Notes: generated by a model not told the origin, from the sequence alone. A DNA stretch of 64,000 bases from Alkaliphilus transvaalensis ATCC 700919 (GCF_000621485.1 NZ_KK211287.1:34427-98426); one strand, 5' to 3'. Shown: positions 26,464 through 36,322, numbered from the stretch's first letter. Translations and numbers: made by a program.

Positions 26464-27354
26464 TTATTTCTTCACTACTGGAATCCATACTTCAGAATAA
26501 AACCGATCCCCTTCAATGTTGTAGGTTAATTCAAGTTCTGGGCCGCAATCATGTTCATACCCTGAGGTGGGAAACCATTCTGGGAATATCCGTCTCCAAA
26601 CAGCTTGTATTTTCTCAGAGGCATCTTCATATCCGTGGTCCTCTGTTCTAAATATCGCCCAAGTATAGGGCTTAACTTCTACTGACAATAAATCTTGGGG
26701 AGCATTGGCACTACCATCAAAATCAATTACTCCGATCATGTAGGGGAAAGAATCCTCTCCGGTATTACGGTAACACATAATGGAATTAGTTTTCCCTAAT
26801 CCCTCAAGCTTGTTATTAATTTCGATCTCACCTAAACGTTCCAGTATACCCTTATGACCACATTCCTGCCAGAACTTCGGGATTGTTGTAAAGTTCTCTT
26901 CGTTAGTCGTATTGATAATAGCTTCTACACCAATAACTTTAAAACTTCCTTTTTCCTCGATCTTATAATTCATCTCAACATCTCCTTTAATAGAAATATG
27001 AAAGGAAATACTAGGATAGGCCTTTAACTGTACTCCCTTTTCCCTTGCCACTGATGGTGTAACCCCATGAAGATTCTGAAAAGCTCGGGTAAAGGAATTG
27101 GGTGAATCATAACCATACTTCAGAGCAATATCAAGAATTTTTGTCGATGAGTTCTGAAGCTCAAAGGCTGCTAATGTCAGTCGACGACGCCTTATGTACT
27201 CTGATAGTGGCACATCAGTTATAAAGGAAAACATCCTCTGAAAATGATAGGTTGAGCAACAGGCTATTTTAGCTACTTCATTATAATCAATATCATTACT
27301 GAGGTTCTCTTCAATATAATAAATCGCACCCTTCATTCTTTCTAGCCATTCCAT
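26464..27354 (-). CDS. AraC-family regulator with GyrI-like effector-binding domain
   Basis: The N-terminal 105 residues are an AraC/XylS double helix-turn-helix (CSTYHFQRMFSFITDVPLSEYIRRRR and YDSPNSFTRAFQNLHGVTPS). The C-terminal 160 residues (about 130-296) form a GyrI-like/BmrR-type small-molecule domain, ending in CGPELELTYNIEGDRFYSEVWIPV, which is the conserved core with the buried glutamate. Such two-domain proteins (SoxS/Rob-like) sense hydrophobic compounds and control efflux or detoxification genes. The gene is alone, with its own terminator; targets are not apparent nearby. Confidence 0.85.
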   Translation of the reverse strand: MEWLERMKGAIYYIEENLSNDIDYNEVAKIACCSTYHFQRMFSFITDVPLSEYIRRRRLTLAAFELQNSSTKILDIALKYGYDSPNSFTRAFQNLHGVTPSVAREKGVQLKAYPSISFHISIKGDVEMNYKIEEKGSFKVIGVEAIINTTNEENFTTIPKFWQECGHKGILERLGEIEINNKLEGLGKTNSIMCYRNTGEDSFPYMIGVIDFDGSANAPQDLLSVEVKPYTWAIFRTEDHGYEDASEKIQAVWRRIFPEWFPTSGYEHDCGPELELTYNIEGDRFYSEVWIPVVKK

Positions 27355-27454
27355 TATATTACCTCCCTTCTCCTATAGTTTATCAAAGCATATAATGAAC
27401 TGCTCCACATTTCATGCACTAAAATGTTTGGTGGTTATGTAAGTAGCATCTTAA

Positions 27455-27985
27455 TTAATGTAAAGGATACTCCTTTATTTTAGTGTATGTGAGCCTACCT
27501 TCAACCCGATGACTTTTAAATAGATAAACTTTTTCTACTAAAATTTCTCCTTTTAAATGGGATACTAGCTCACCACTATAAACAACATTTTGACCAATGG
27601 TGATATGGGGGGTATAACCTCTTTTTTCTAGTGAAAAACCGATACCCAGCATCTCTTTGTCAATGTCTTTATAAAGTTCATGAAGATTCTCTAAATCTCC
27701 AGTCACACCAAGCCACAATACCCTTATAGCGTTATTTCCGGGAAATATTCCTAAGTCTCCTAGTTGGAGTTTAAAAGACTTCCTGTTATAACAAATCTTC
27801 TTCATAACACCATCTATTTCATCCATCTGTATTGAATCTGCTTCTCCTAGATATTTCAATGTTATATGAAGATTATTTTTATCCTTCCATTTTCCCTTCG
27901 TTGAATGTATTTTAAACTGCTGTTGTAGTTGGTCAATTTCCTTCTTCAATTCTTCGTCTATATCAATACCAATAAATACCCTCAT
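27455..27985 (-). CDS. thpR: RNA 2',3'-cyclic phosphodiesterase ThpR (2H/LigT family)
   Basis: Two HxTx motifs define the 2H phosphoesterase fold: HITLKYLG near residue 40 and HITIGQNV near residue 126. The N-terminal MRVFIGIDID and the 176-residue length match ThpR. Family members hydrolyse 2',3'-cyclic phosphate ends of RNA or catalyse related 2'-5' ligation in vitro; the cellular role is unclear. The start is ATG. The upstream region between 27986 and 28220 has small hairpins (CTATGG/CCATAG at 28015-28035, TGTCCTT/AAGGACA at 28104-28125), of unknown meaning. Confidence 0.9.
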   Translation of the reverse strand: MRVFIGIDIDEELKKEIDQLQQQFKIHSTKGKWKDKNNLHITLKYLGEADSIQMDEIDGVMKKICYNRKSFKLQLGDLGIFPGNNAIRVLWLGVTGDLENLHELYKDIDKEMLGIGFSLEKRGYTPHITIGQNVVYSGELVSHLKGEILVEKVYLFKSHRVEGRLTYTKIKEYPLH

Positions 27986-28225
27986 GGTTAAAATCCCTCC
28001 CTACATCTTCTGCCCTATGGTCACCAGAGCCATAGACTACTTATTATATTCCTCTAACTACTTAGTAAATATACCTTAAGGCAAGACTCCTTTGCAGTCG
28101 AAGTGTCCTTTGTTCCATAAGGACAATAGGTCTACTTTTTAGTTTTTCTATAACAACTTCTTCATTACCTCTTTTTTACATATATTTACATAAGAAATAT
28201 CAGTTATTTGTTGGTATTATTCAAA

Positions 28226-28263
28226 AAAGAAAGAAAAGCCTAAACTTCCTAGACTTCTCTTTA
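28226..28263 (-). terminator. Probable terminator after sufU
   Basis: An imperfect A/T-rich stem, AAAGAGAAG with CTT.TCTTT on the minus strand, follows the sufU stop by about 25 bases and continues into a T-rich run. Confidence 0.55.
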
Positions 28264-28285
28264 GATTAATATCGATTTTTTGACT

Positions 28286-28708
28286 TTATTTTATTATTTC
28301 CTTTAAGGTATGCCATGCTAATACTGCACATTTAACCCTTGCTGGCATATTTGAAATATTTTTCATAGCAATGGCATCTTCAAGCTTTTCAAGTTCTTCT
28401 TCGTCGGTTATATCTTTTTTAATCATGGCTAAAAAGGTTTCCACCATATCTAAAGCTTCTTCTTTGCTTTTTCCCTTAATTAAATCAATCATAATAGAAG
28501 TAGATGCCTGAGATATGGCACAACCAACCCCTGTATAGGAGGCATCTTCTATTATATTATCCCTTAGCTTTATTTCTAAGGTAATATCGTCTCCACAACT
28601 GGGGTTATGGCCCCGTTCTTTAAAATCTGCTATGGGGAGCTGTCTTTTGTTGTGGGAGTTTTGACTATGTTGAATAATCAGTTCAGTGTATATTGTATTA
28701 AGATCCAC
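28286..28708 (-). CDS. sufU: Fe-S assembly sulfur-transfer/scaffold protein SufU
   Basis: SufU receives persulfide sulfur from SufS and passes it to the SufBCD scaffold in Gram-positive bacteria. The zinc-site residues are visible as Cys38 and Asp40 (NPSCGDD), Cys63 (GVGCAISQ) and Cys127 (RVKCAVLAW). The insertion with EALDMVETF at about 85-92 distinguishes SufU from IscU. Length 140 residues is normal. It is the last gene of the suf operon and overlaps sufS by 11 bases, implying coupled translation. Confidence 0.96.
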   Translation of the reverse strand: MDLNTIYTELIIQHSQNSHNKRQLPIADFKERGHNPSCGDDITLEIKLRDNIIEDASYTGVGCAISQASTSIMIDLIKGKSKEEALDMVETFLAMIKKDITDEEELEKLEDAIAMKNISNMPARVKCAVLAWHTLKEIIK

Positions 28709-29936
28709 TTCCTAACCACTTCCTCACTTTTTTGATTGAATCAACGAAAACATCGATCTCTTCAAAAGTATTATAAAAATAAAAACTTGCCCTCGATGTT
28801 GCTGCCACCCCTAAAAAGTTCATCAGGGGACGTGCACAATGATGTCCAGAACGGATAGCCACACCATAGGCATCTAAAATACTGGCTACATCATGGGGAT
28901 GGGCCCCTTCAACGGTGAAGGAAATTACTCCGCCCCGATCTTTCATGGTTTTAGGTCCATAAATCTTTAAATAGTCTATTTCTAATAATTTATTTAGGGC
29001 ATAGGCTGTTAAATCTTTTTCATAGGCTGTAATGTTATCCATACCAATTTCATTTAAATAGTTAATTGCTGCTGCTAAACCAGCTGCACCAGAAACATTT
29101 TGGGTTCCTGCCTCAAACTTGTAGGGAAGTTCTGCAAAGGTGGTTTCTTCTTCTGAAACATATTCGATCATGTTTCCACCGGTTAAAAAGGGAGGCATTT
29201 CATTTAATAGTTCCTCTTTACCGTATAGCACCCCAAACCCCATTGGTCCCAACATTTTATGGGCAGAAAAGGCGTAAAAATCTGCATCCAGTTCCGTTAC
29301 ATCTACCTTTCTATGGGGTAGCCCTTGGGCTCCATCTACAACAACGATGGCCCCCATTTTGTGGGCATAGTCGATTACTGACTTCACAGGGTAAACAGTG
29401 CCCAAGACATTAGAAACATCGCAAAGGCTTACAAGTTTTGTTTTTGGTGATATTTTTTCTTTCATCTCATCTTCTGTTAGTCTTCCTTCATCATCTAAAT
29501 ACATGTATTTTAAATGGGCTCTTTTTGTCTTTGCCACCTGTTGCCAAGGGACAATATTACTATGATGATTTGCAATTAAAAGAACAATTTCATCCCCTTC
29601 TTTAATAAAATTCATTCCATAGGAAAAAGCTATTAAATTTAGTGATTCTGTTGTATTTTTAGTAAAAATTATTTCTTTAGTGGATTTTGCATTAATGAAA
29701 CCCCTCACTAGCTCCCTAGTATTTTCATACACCTCTGTTGAAAGGACACTTAACTGATATGCCCCTCGATGGGGATTAGCGTTTTTGATCTCATAATATT
29801 TTTTAATTTCCTCTAGTACTATATTCGGTTTATGGGCTGTTGCTCCACTATCAAGGTAGATTAAAGGTTGATCATTGATTTTTTGATTAAGAATGGGAAA
29901 ATCTCTTCTTATGTTGTTTACATCGAAGTTATACAT
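28698..29936 (-). CDS. sufS: Cysteine desulfurase SufS (group II)
   Basis: This PLP enzyme takes sulfur from cysteine as an enzyme persulfide. The PLP lysine lies in FSAHKMLGP (about residue 225), preceded by VVDGAQGLPHRKVDV; the catalytic cysteine is in RSGHHCARPL (about residue 365), in the short loop typical of group II enzymes, which need a partner such as SufU. The 412-residue length fits. It overlaps sufD by 8 bases and sufU by 11, so the operon is tightly packed. Confidence 0.96.
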   Translation of the reverse strand: MYNFDVNNIRRDFPILNQKINDQPLIYLDSGATAHKPNIVLEEIKKYYEIKNANPHRGAYQLSVLSTEVYENTRELVRGFINAKSTKEIIFTKNTTESLNLIAFSYGMNFIKEGDEIVLLIANHHSNIVPWQQVAKTKRAHLKYMYLDDEGRLTEDEMKEKISPKTKLVSLCDVSNVLGTVYPVKSVIDYAHKMGAIVVVDGAQGLPHRKVDVTELDADFYAFSAHKMLGPMGFGVLYGKEELLNEMPPFLTGGNMIEYVSEEETTFAELPYKFEAGTQNVSGAAGLAAAINYLNEIGMDNITAYEKDLTAYALNKLLEIDYLKIYGPKTMKDRGGVISFTVEGAHPHDVASILDAYGVAIRSGHHCARPLMNFLGVAATSRASFYFYNTFEEIDVFVDSIKKVRKWLGSGS

Positions 29937-31128
29937 AAACTAACCTCCTATGGATTTCTGCATCAACAACCTCCCTAAGTTCGAGATCTGGTATATCATC
30001 TAATATATGGCTAAAGGAAGCTTCGACAATAAGTTTTTTTGCCTCCTTTTCCTTTAACCCTCGGCTCATTAGATAAAAAAGTTGGTTAGCATCAATCTGT
30101 CCTGCACTAGCAGCATGGTTACCTTCTACATCATCCTCATGGGAAAATAGGACTGGAATAGAATGGGATCGTACATTTTTGTCTAGTAGTAACACATACT
30201 CTGCTTCATCCCCTTTACTTCTTCGAGAACCCTTTTTAAAATCAAGATTTCCCCTAAATACTTTTTTGGCGTTGTCCTTTAATGCACCACGGGCCTCTAT
30301 TTTACTTAGACTTCTCATTCCTTTGTGATTCATAGTATAACTTAAATCTTGCTTACTTTCTCCATCACCAAGATAGATGGATTTTAGGTTTGACTGACTT
30401 TCAACGCCTTCTAAATTACTAATATAATTTACTACATTAATTTCTCCACCAATATCAATTAAAACCCAATTTACCTGTGCGTCTCGACCAATAAAAGTAA
30501 TATTAGAATCAAGATTAATTGCTTTATTATTGAGCCTTTGTATCTTTATGATATTTATTTTTGCTCCATCTTTTGCAAAGACCTTTGTTATTCCATTATG
30601 AAATACTTGACTGTTACCACCATCGTCGGAGGAATAGTCAATAACAACGGTTACTTCACTATCTTCTTCCCCTACAATAATATTATGGTCTATCACCAGT
30701 GGGTTAGCTTCATCAAGAGTATATTTCATCTTAATAATCTCTTCAGCCTTAGTTTTTCTATCGATCTTGATCAGAAACCCAGAATTAAAAAGGGCTTCTC
30801 CAAAGGCAACAAATTTATCTGATACCCCGTAGGATTCTTCTACCGATAAATATTTATTAAGGTTGTTAAGGTTATTAAGCTTATTAAAGTTATTAAAGTC
30901 ATTTAATCCCTTTATTGTTTCTTCTATATAAACTCCTTCTTGTTTTTTTGTCGGCTTAATAAAAGATTTATAGTAATCTCTATATTCTGGTAGGGTAATT
31001 TCGCCTATATTTATTCTTTTCCAAGAAGGAATAGAAGCTTCGTTAAAGTTCTTTAGCTTTTCTTTTCTATATTCCTTTACCCAATCGGGGTAATTTTTTA
31101 TTGTGTTGATCATCTCAAGATTATACAT
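29929..31128 (-). CDS. sufD: Fe-S assembly scaffold subunit SufD
   Basis: SufD pairs with SufB in the SufBC2D scaffold. The C-terminal half has the SufBD beta-helix core, with the family signatures SHEDDVEGNHAASAGQID and LFYLMSRGLKEKEAKKLIVEASF. The N-terminal 130 residues are poorly conserved and contain an odd run of Asn-rich repeats (NDFNNFNKLNNLNNLNK, about residues 74-90), produced by a short tandem GTTATTAAG-type DNA repeat at 30858-30900. Length 399 residues is normal. It follows sufB by 12 bp. Confidence 0.93.
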   Translation of the reverse strand: MYNLEMINTIKNYPDWVKEYRKEKLKNFNEASIPSWKRINIGEITLPEYRDYYKSFIKPTKKQEGVYIEETIKGLNDFNNFNKLNNLNNLNKYLSVEESYGVSDKFVAFGEALFNSGFLIKIDRKTKAEEIIKMKYTLDEANPLVIDHNIIVGEEDSEVTVVIDYSSDDGGNSQVFHNGITKVFAKDGAKINIIKIQRLNNKAINLDSNITFIGRDAQVNWVLIDIGGEINVVNYISNLEGVESQSNLKSIYLGDGESKQDLSYTMNHKGMRSLSKIEARGALKDNAKKVFRGNLDFKKGSRRSKGDEAEYVLLLDKNVRSHSIPVLFSHEDDVEGNHAASAGQIDANQLFYLMSRGLKEKEAKKLIVEASFSHILDDIPDLELREVVDAEIHRRLVYV

Positions 31129-31140
31129 TCTAATCCTCCT

Positions 31141-32547
31141 TTAGCCAATAGCGCCCTCAAGCTCTAGTTTTATTAGATTATTCATCTCTACGGCATATTC
31201 AAGAGGTAACTCTTTAGATATTGGTTCTACAAAGCCCCTTACAATCATAGCCTTAGCCTCTTCCTCACTAATCCCTCGACTCATTAGGTAGAAAATTGCT
31301 TCATCACTGATTCTTCCAATCTTCGCCTCATGGCCGATGTCGATGTTGTCATTATTTAGTTCTATAATAGGTAAAGTATCTGATCTAGATTCATTATCTA
31401 ACATTAAAGATTCACAGGAAACTGTCGACTTACAATTATGGGCGTTGGGGGCTACCCTTAAGAGACCTCTATAAAAGGCATGACCGCCACCCTTAGAGAT
31501 TGATTTTGAATTGACACTGGAAGTAGTATAGGGAGCAGCGTGAACAACCTTTGTTCCCGTATCTAAATACTGTCCCTTTGAGGCAAAGGTGATTCCTGTA
31601 AACTCTGACTTCGCCCCTTCTCCCCTTAAGATACTCATAGGATATAACATAGAAACCCTTGAACCAAAGGAGCCAGAAACCCATTCAATGATTCCATTTC
31701 GATCTACTACTGCTCGTTTTGTATTTAGGTTATACATGTTTCTAGACCAGTTTTCGATTGTGCTGTAACGAAGCCTTGCATCTTCCTTAACAAAAAGCTC
31801 TACACAACCTGCATGTAGGTTTATTACAGAATGTTTTGGGGCTGAACAACCTTCTATAAAGTGTAGGTTTGCACCCTTTTCAACAATAATTAAAGTATGC
31901 TCAAACTGACCTGCCCCAGGTGCATTTAATCTAAAATAAGATTGTAGGGGTATGTCTACATTCACCCCTTCTGGGACATATACAAAGGATCCACCAGACC
32001 AGACAGCTCCATGAAGGGCGGCAAATTTATGGTCATTTGGAGGGACTAGCTTCATAAAGTAGTCTTTAACAATCTCTTCGTAATCCTTAATGGCTGTTTC
32101 CATATCTGTATAAATAACACCTTGCTTTGCTAAGTCTTCCCTCATGTTATGATAAACTACCTCTGAGTCATACTGTGCCCCAACCCCCGCTAATGATGCC
32201 CTTTCAGCTTGGGGGATTCCCAATAAATCAAAGGTCTTTTTAATATCTTCTGGCACGTCTTCCCAACTATGCTTCATCTCTGTATCGGGCTTTATATAAG
32301 TGACGATATTTTCTATGTCTAATTCTGATAGATCTGCACCCCAAGTTGGAATAGGTTTTTTATTATAGATTTCTAAAGATTTAAGTCTAAAATCTGTCAT
32401 CCATTGGGGTTCATTTTTAGTTTTTGAAATTTCTTCAACAATCTTTGCCGTTAATCCTTTTTCTGATTTATAACTGTATCGAACCTCATTTTTAACATCA
32501 TATATACCACGATCTATGTCTTCTACATAAGTCTTTTTCTTTTCCAT
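31141..32547 (-). CDS. sufB: Fe-S assembly scaffold subunit SufB
   Basis: SufB is the main Fe-S scaffold protein. Strongly conserved segments are visible: GVIYTDMETAI near residue 140, LHGAVWSGGSFVYVPEGV near 178, HFIEGCSAPKHSVINLHAGCVE near 230 and NCKSTVSCESLMLD near 375, the last holding a conserved cysteine pair. Length 468 residues is standard. It lies 10 bp after sufC and is followed by sufD, so the operon order is sufC-sufB-sufD-sufS-sufU, whereas Bacillus has sufB last. Confidence 0.96.
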   Translation of the reverse strand: MEKKKTYVEDIDRGIYDVKNEVRYSYKSEKGLTAKIVEEISKTKNEPQWMTDFRLKSLEIYNKKPIPTWGADLSELDIENIVTYIKPDTEMKHSWEDVPEDIKKTFDLLGIPQAERASLAGVGAQYDSEVVYHNMREDLAKQGVIYTDMETAIKDYEEIVKDYFMKLVPPNDHKFAALHGAVWSGGSFVYVPEGVNVDIPLQSYFRLNAPGAGQFEHTLIIVEKGANLHFIEGCSAPKHSVINLHAGCVELFVKEDARLRYSTIENWSRNMYNLNTKRAVVDRNGIIEWVSGSFGSRVSMLYPMSILRGEGAKSEFTGITFASKGQYLDTGTKVVHAAPYTTSSVNSKSISKGGGHAFYRGLLRVAPNAHNCKSTVSCESLMLDNESRSDTLPIIELNNDNIDIGHEAKIGRISDEAIFYLMSRGISEEEAKAMIVRGFVEPISKELPLEYAVEMNNLIKLELEGAIG

Positions 32548-32557
32548 GGTCCCACCT

Positions 32558-33313
32558 CTACTTTATAGAAAATTGGTTTTTAAGTTCTTCATAACCAGAA
32601 GCCTCTATTTCCCTCGCTAAGGTCATATCTCCTGTTTTAACAACTTTTCCCTCTAATAACACATGAACAACATCTGGCTTTAAATAATCTAAAATTTTAT
32701 TATGATGGGTGATGATAATGATAGCGGTTTCCTCTTCTTTTATCTTCTTAACTCCCTCTGCTACAATCTTAATTGCATCAACATCTAAACCAGAGTCTGT
32801 TTCGTCTAATATTGCTAACTTAGGCTCTAGGACAGCCATTTGAAGAATTTCATTTTTTTTCTTTTCTCCTCCAGAAAAACCTTCATTTAAGTATCTTGAT
32901 AAATACTTTTCATCTATACTCAATAATTGAGCCTTTTCCCGTAACAACTTATTAAAGGCTAAGATACTTTGATTTTTTTCTGTTATTGCAGCTTTAGCTG
33001 TTCTTAAAAAATTTTCAACTGTGATTCCTGGAATTTCTTCTGGGTGTTGAAAGGACAGAAAAATCCCCTTTTTAGCCCTTTCATCAGGAGAAAGCTCATT
33101 GATAATCTCATCTTCCCAAAGGATATCTCCTTCAACTACTTCATATCTTGGGTGCCCCATTAATGTATAGGCAAGGGTTGATTTACCTGCCCCGTTTGGT
33201 CCCATGATTACATGTATTTCTCCTTTATTTACTTCTAAATTTAAACCTTTTAATATTTCTTTATCTTCTACCTTTGTAGTTAGATTAGTTATTGTAAGAA
33301 GTTTATTTGCCAT
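32558..33313 (-). CDS. sufC: Fe-S assembly ATPase SufC
   Basis: SufC is the ABC-type ATPase that drives shape changes of the SufBD scaffold. It has Walker A GPNGAGKSTL, the family-specific signature FSGGEKKKNEILQM, and Walker B LAILDETDSGLDVDA, with 251 residues. It is the first gene of the five-gene suf operon. A short palindrome, TACTAAATTAGTA, lies about 65 bp upstream and may be a regulator site. Confidence 0.96.
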   Translation of the reverse strand: MANKLLTITNLTTKVEDKEILKGLNLEVNKGEIHVIMGPNGAGKSTLAYTLMGHPRYEVVEGDILWEDEIINELSPDERAKKGIFLSFQHPEEIPGITVENFLRTAKAAITEKNQSILAFNKLLREKAQLLSIDEKYLSRYLNEGFSGGEKKKNEILQMAVLEPKLAILDETDSGLDVDAIKIVAEGVKKIKEEETAIIIITHHNKILDYLKPDVVHVLLEGKVVKTGDMTLAREIEASGYEELKNQFSIK

Positions 33314-33375
33314 GTGATCGCTCCTTATCCCTTAAACAAGATTATTGTAGAGTATTCCACTATAGTATGATACCC

Positions 33376-33388
33376 TACTAAATTAGTA
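33376..33388. promoter_or_regulatory. Palindrome upstream of sufC (possible IscR-like site)
   Basis: TACTAA-A-TTAGTA is a dyad that, with flanking ATACCC, resembles the ACT(N5)AGT core of type 1 IscR sites. It sits in the probable sufC promoter region. This is a resemblance only; no IscR gene is in the window. Confidence 0.35.
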
Positions 33389-33478
33389 TACATTTTTATT
33401 AGTATGGTTTATACCCATAATTTTATACTGTAACCATTGGATAACCCCTTATCGAAAGATTTATATGAAAAAATATAG

Positions 33479-33527
33479 ACTCCCCTAAAGATAGCAGTTA
33501 AATTTTTACTGCGTCTATCGGAGAGCC
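33479..33527 (-). terminator. Terminator after korB
   Basis: A long imperfect hairpin with GGCTCTCC..GATAG..CAGT on one arm and ACTG..CTATC..GGGGAGTC on the other is followed by TATATTTTTTC on the minus strand. Confidence 0.75.
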
Positions 33528-33554
33528 TTTTTATATAATTCTATATAGAAATCT

Positions 33555-34430
33555 TTATAGAAACTCTTTTATAAATTTCTCTGCCTTCATTGGGTTTAAC
33601 TCTAGGTCTACTAGTGGCTTTCCATCCCTTAATTTAGGAATCTGGTCTATAAAAGTTGGTTTCTCCACCTGATAGAATATCCCCATTGGTACACCTTTAC
33701 CTTCTTCATATTCGAAGGCCCTTGATAGTGCCTCTATTTTATTAGTTGGATCATGATCCTCTGGTAATTGATATAGGTTTTCTCTATACCATTGATAGGT
33801 ATTTTCTTTATTAAAGATAACGCAAGGTTGCATGATATCTACTAATGCGTATCCTTTATGCTGTATCGCTGCCTTAATAATTGGAACTAGATGCTCTCTG
33901 TCTCCTGAGAAGGTTCTTGCTACAAAGGTAGCACCGCTAACAATTGCAAAGGCTATAGGGTTTAAGGTTTGGTTAATTACCCCTTCTGTTTGAACACTGG
34001 TTACATGCCCTGGAAAGGTTGTTGGTGATGCCTGCCCCTTTGTTAATCCATAGATTTGATTATCGTGGACGAAATGGGCAACATCAATATTTCGTCTCAT
34101 ATTATGGAGGGCGTGATTACCGCCTTCACCAAAGGTGTCACCATCACCTGATGTGATGCATATTTTCAAATCTTTATTGGCTATATGGGCTCCCAATGCT
34201 GGGGGTAGGGCTCTACCATGAAGGCCATTGAATCCATTGGTTCTAATATATTGAGGTGTCTTGGCTGCTTGCCCTATACCCGATGTAATTAATATTTCGT
34301 GGGGCTCTAACCCTAGCTCTGCTAAAGCTTGTTTTAAGGCGGCTAAAATACCGTGATTACCGCAACCTGGGCACCATGCATTTTTTACTGAGTCAAATTG
34401 TTTTGTATTGATTGGGTTTAAGTTTGTCAT
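33555..34430 (-). CDS. korB: 2-oxoacid:ferredoxin oxidoreductase beta subunit (2-oxoglutarate type)
   Basis: This thiamine-diphosphate subunit forms acyl-CoA from a 2-oxoacid, with its partner KorA passing electrons to ferredoxin or flavodoxin. It shows AWCPGCGNHG at residues 19-28, the TPP/Mg motif GDGDTFGEGGNH near residue 95 and IYGLTKGQASPTT near 125. At 291 residues it matches two-subunit enzymes. It follows korA by one base. The substrate is probably 2-oxoglutarate; other 2-oxoacids cannot be excluded. Confidence 0.92.
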   Translation of the reverse strand: MTNLNPINTKQFDSVKNAWCPGCGNHGILAALKQALAELGLEPHEILITSGIGQAAKTPQYIRTNGFNGLHGRALPPALGAHIANKDLKICITSGDGDTFGEGGNHALHNMRRNIDVAHFVHDNQIYGLTKGQASPTTFPGHVTSVQTEGVINQTLNPIAFAIVSGATFVARTFSGDREHLVPIIKAAIQHKGYALVDIMQPCVIFNKENTYQWYRENLYQLPEDHDPTNKIEALSRAFEYEEGKGVPMGIFYQVEKPTFIDQIPKLRDGKPLVDLELNPMKAEKFIKEFL

Positions 34431-34431
34431 T

Positions 34432-36114
34432 CTACAGCACCTCTCTTCTTACAAAATCTACAATTTCCATAGGAAGTATTTGTCTTCCATCAAACTTTAA
34501 GATGCTTTTATCTATGGTAACACCTGTTTCTTGTCGTATTAATTTAGCTAATTGTCCTGTATAGTTTTGCTCTACATTGATAACAGTTTTAGCAATGCCA
34601 GTGTACTGTTCTAATAATTTTGTAGGTAGAGGATAGATGTCTCCAAAAATTAAACCTCCAACTTTTTTTCCTTCACTATTTAATAGATCAACAGCTTCCT
34701 TAATGTTCCCTTGGGTTGAACCCCACCCTACTAGAAGAATGTCTGGTGTTTCGACTCCGTAATATTCTGGTTCTATAACAATTTCTTTTAATAGGTTTAA
34801 TTTCTTCATACGTTTATCCATCATTTTTATACGGGTTTCTGCATCTTCGATAATATGACCAGATTCATCATGCTCATCACTGTCAATAAAGACCACTTGC
34901 CCCTTTACCTTTCCTGGTATAATTCTAGGTGATATGCCATTTTCTGTGAATTCATAACGATTATAGATTCTTTCTGTGTCATTTGGGTCGAACGTTGCTA
35001 AATGTCGGTCGATGGTTACTTTAGATAAATCAAAAGGTTCTATTGTTTGGTTTGCATCGGCTAAATACTGGTCGCTTAATATAATGACAGGAATCTGATA
35101 TTCCTCGGCAATATTTAATGCTCTAGTGGTTTGATAGAAGGCATCTTCTGGATTTCTTACAGCCAATACCATTCTTGGAATTTCACCGTGGGAAGCTGTT
35201 AGAATAAAACTTAGGTCACTTTGTTCTGTTCTTGTTGGCAATCCAGTTGCTGGCCCTGGTCTTTGGACATTAACAACAACTAGAGGTAGTTCTGCAATGC
35301 CCGATAGCCCCAATGTTTCTACCATTAAGGAGAATCCGCCCCCAGATGTACCTGTCATGGCACGAACCCCGGCATAGGATGCTCCCAAGACCATGTTAAT
35401 GGCTGCAATTTCGTCTTCTGCCTGTTCAACAACAATATCTGACTCTCCTTGTTTTGACGCTAAGTAGGTCATAATGCTTGTTGAGGGGGTCATTGGATAT
35501 GCTCCGTAGAAGGTTACACCCCCTGCTAAAGCCCCTAAGCCGATGGCTTGATTTCCATTGATTAGCATACGAGTTTCAGCTTCTGGCTTTTCAAGTTCGT
35601 AGTGGGAAACTGCCATGTTGTAACCTATTTCTAAGGCTTTTTGATTTTTAGCTAAAATTTCACCTTTAAAGACATCATTAATAATTGTTTTTGCTAGTTC
35701 AAAATCTAAATTAAATAGTTTAACAAAAGCTCCAAAGGCAATTGTTGTTTGAGTCCTTACGTCTCCTACTTCCTTTGCTCCTGCTACGATAGGTAAAGAG
35801 AAGACACCTTCCTCTAAAGATAGAATCTTTTCGTCGCATAAAATAGCGCCACCTTCAACTAACTTTTCACGATGTACTTCAACAGTTTCGTCATTTAATG
35901 CAATAATCAAATCAATTTCATTTGAATGGGAGCCAACAGGTTCGATGCTAAATCGAATTTGAGTGAAATTATGTCCTCCTCTAACTCTTGACTCATAGTC
36001 TTTGTTTGAAAATAGGTGGTAACCTGTTCTTTGTAATATTTTTTCTATATTGTGGGCTAATGTGTCCATGCCTTGACCGGCTGAACCACCTATTAAAAGA
36101 TTGTATTTTTTCAT
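34432..36114 (-). CDS. korA: 2-oxoacid:ferredoxin oxidoreductase alpha subunit with fused gamma domain
   Basis: The chain joins an N-terminal gamma domain (about 1-185, with GGSAGQGMDT and SRVRGGHNFTQIR) to an alpha domain (about 190-560, with MINGNQAIGLGALAGGV, GAYPMTPSTSIM and TGTSGGGFSLM). This is the two-subunit KorAB form, with no separate ferredoxin delta subunit nearby. AAAGGAG lies eight bases before the ATG at 36114, so upstream in-frame codons are not used; about 560 residues. A near-consensus Fur box lies about 210 bp upstream, suggesting iron control. Confidence 0.92.
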   Translation of the reverse strand: MKKYNLLIGGSAGQGMDTLAHNIEKILQRTGYHLFSNKDYESRVRGGHNFTQIRFSIEPVGSHSNEIDLIIALNDETVEVHREKLVEGGAILCDEKILSLEEGVFSLPIVAGAKEVGDVRTQTTIAFGAFVKLFNLDFELAKTIINDVFKGEILAKNQKALEIGYNMAVSHYELEKPEAETRMLINGNQAIGLGALAGGVTFYGAYPMTPSTSIMTYLASKQGESDIVVEQAEDEIAAINMVLGASYAGVRAMTGTSGGGFSLMVETLGLSGIAELPLVVVNVQRPGPATGLPTRTEQSDLSFILTASHGEIPRMVLAVRNPEDAFYQTTRALNIAEEYQIPVIILSDQYLADANQTIEPFDLSKVTIDRHLATFDPNDTERIYNRYEFTENGISPRIIPGKVKGQVVFIDSDEHDESGHIIEDAETRIKMMDKRMKKLNLLKEIVIEPEYYGVETPDILLVGWGSTQGNIKEAVDLLNSEGKKVGGLIFGDIYPLPTKLLEQYTGIAKTVINVEQNYTGQLAKLIRQETGVTIDKSILKFDGRQILPMEIVDFVRREVL

Positions 36115-36322
36115 ACACATTCTCCTTTTCTTATTCAGCTTTAAAATCATATATTCAAGAAATAATCTATTAAGGAAATTTCATAATTAATATTAAATTT
36201 ATATTTTAGGCCATCTGCTTTTCACAATGCACCACTCAGCTTTTATCTTTGCATAAAACGAATATAAATTCAGGTTTATGGTATTATGCAATTTCCTTTT
36301 TAAAATAATAACTTTTATTTAT

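Noticed and set aside
27986-28220. T-box or known riboswitch before thpR
   Set aside because: Small hairpins are present, but none of the conserved T-box or riboswitch motifs could be found by eye.
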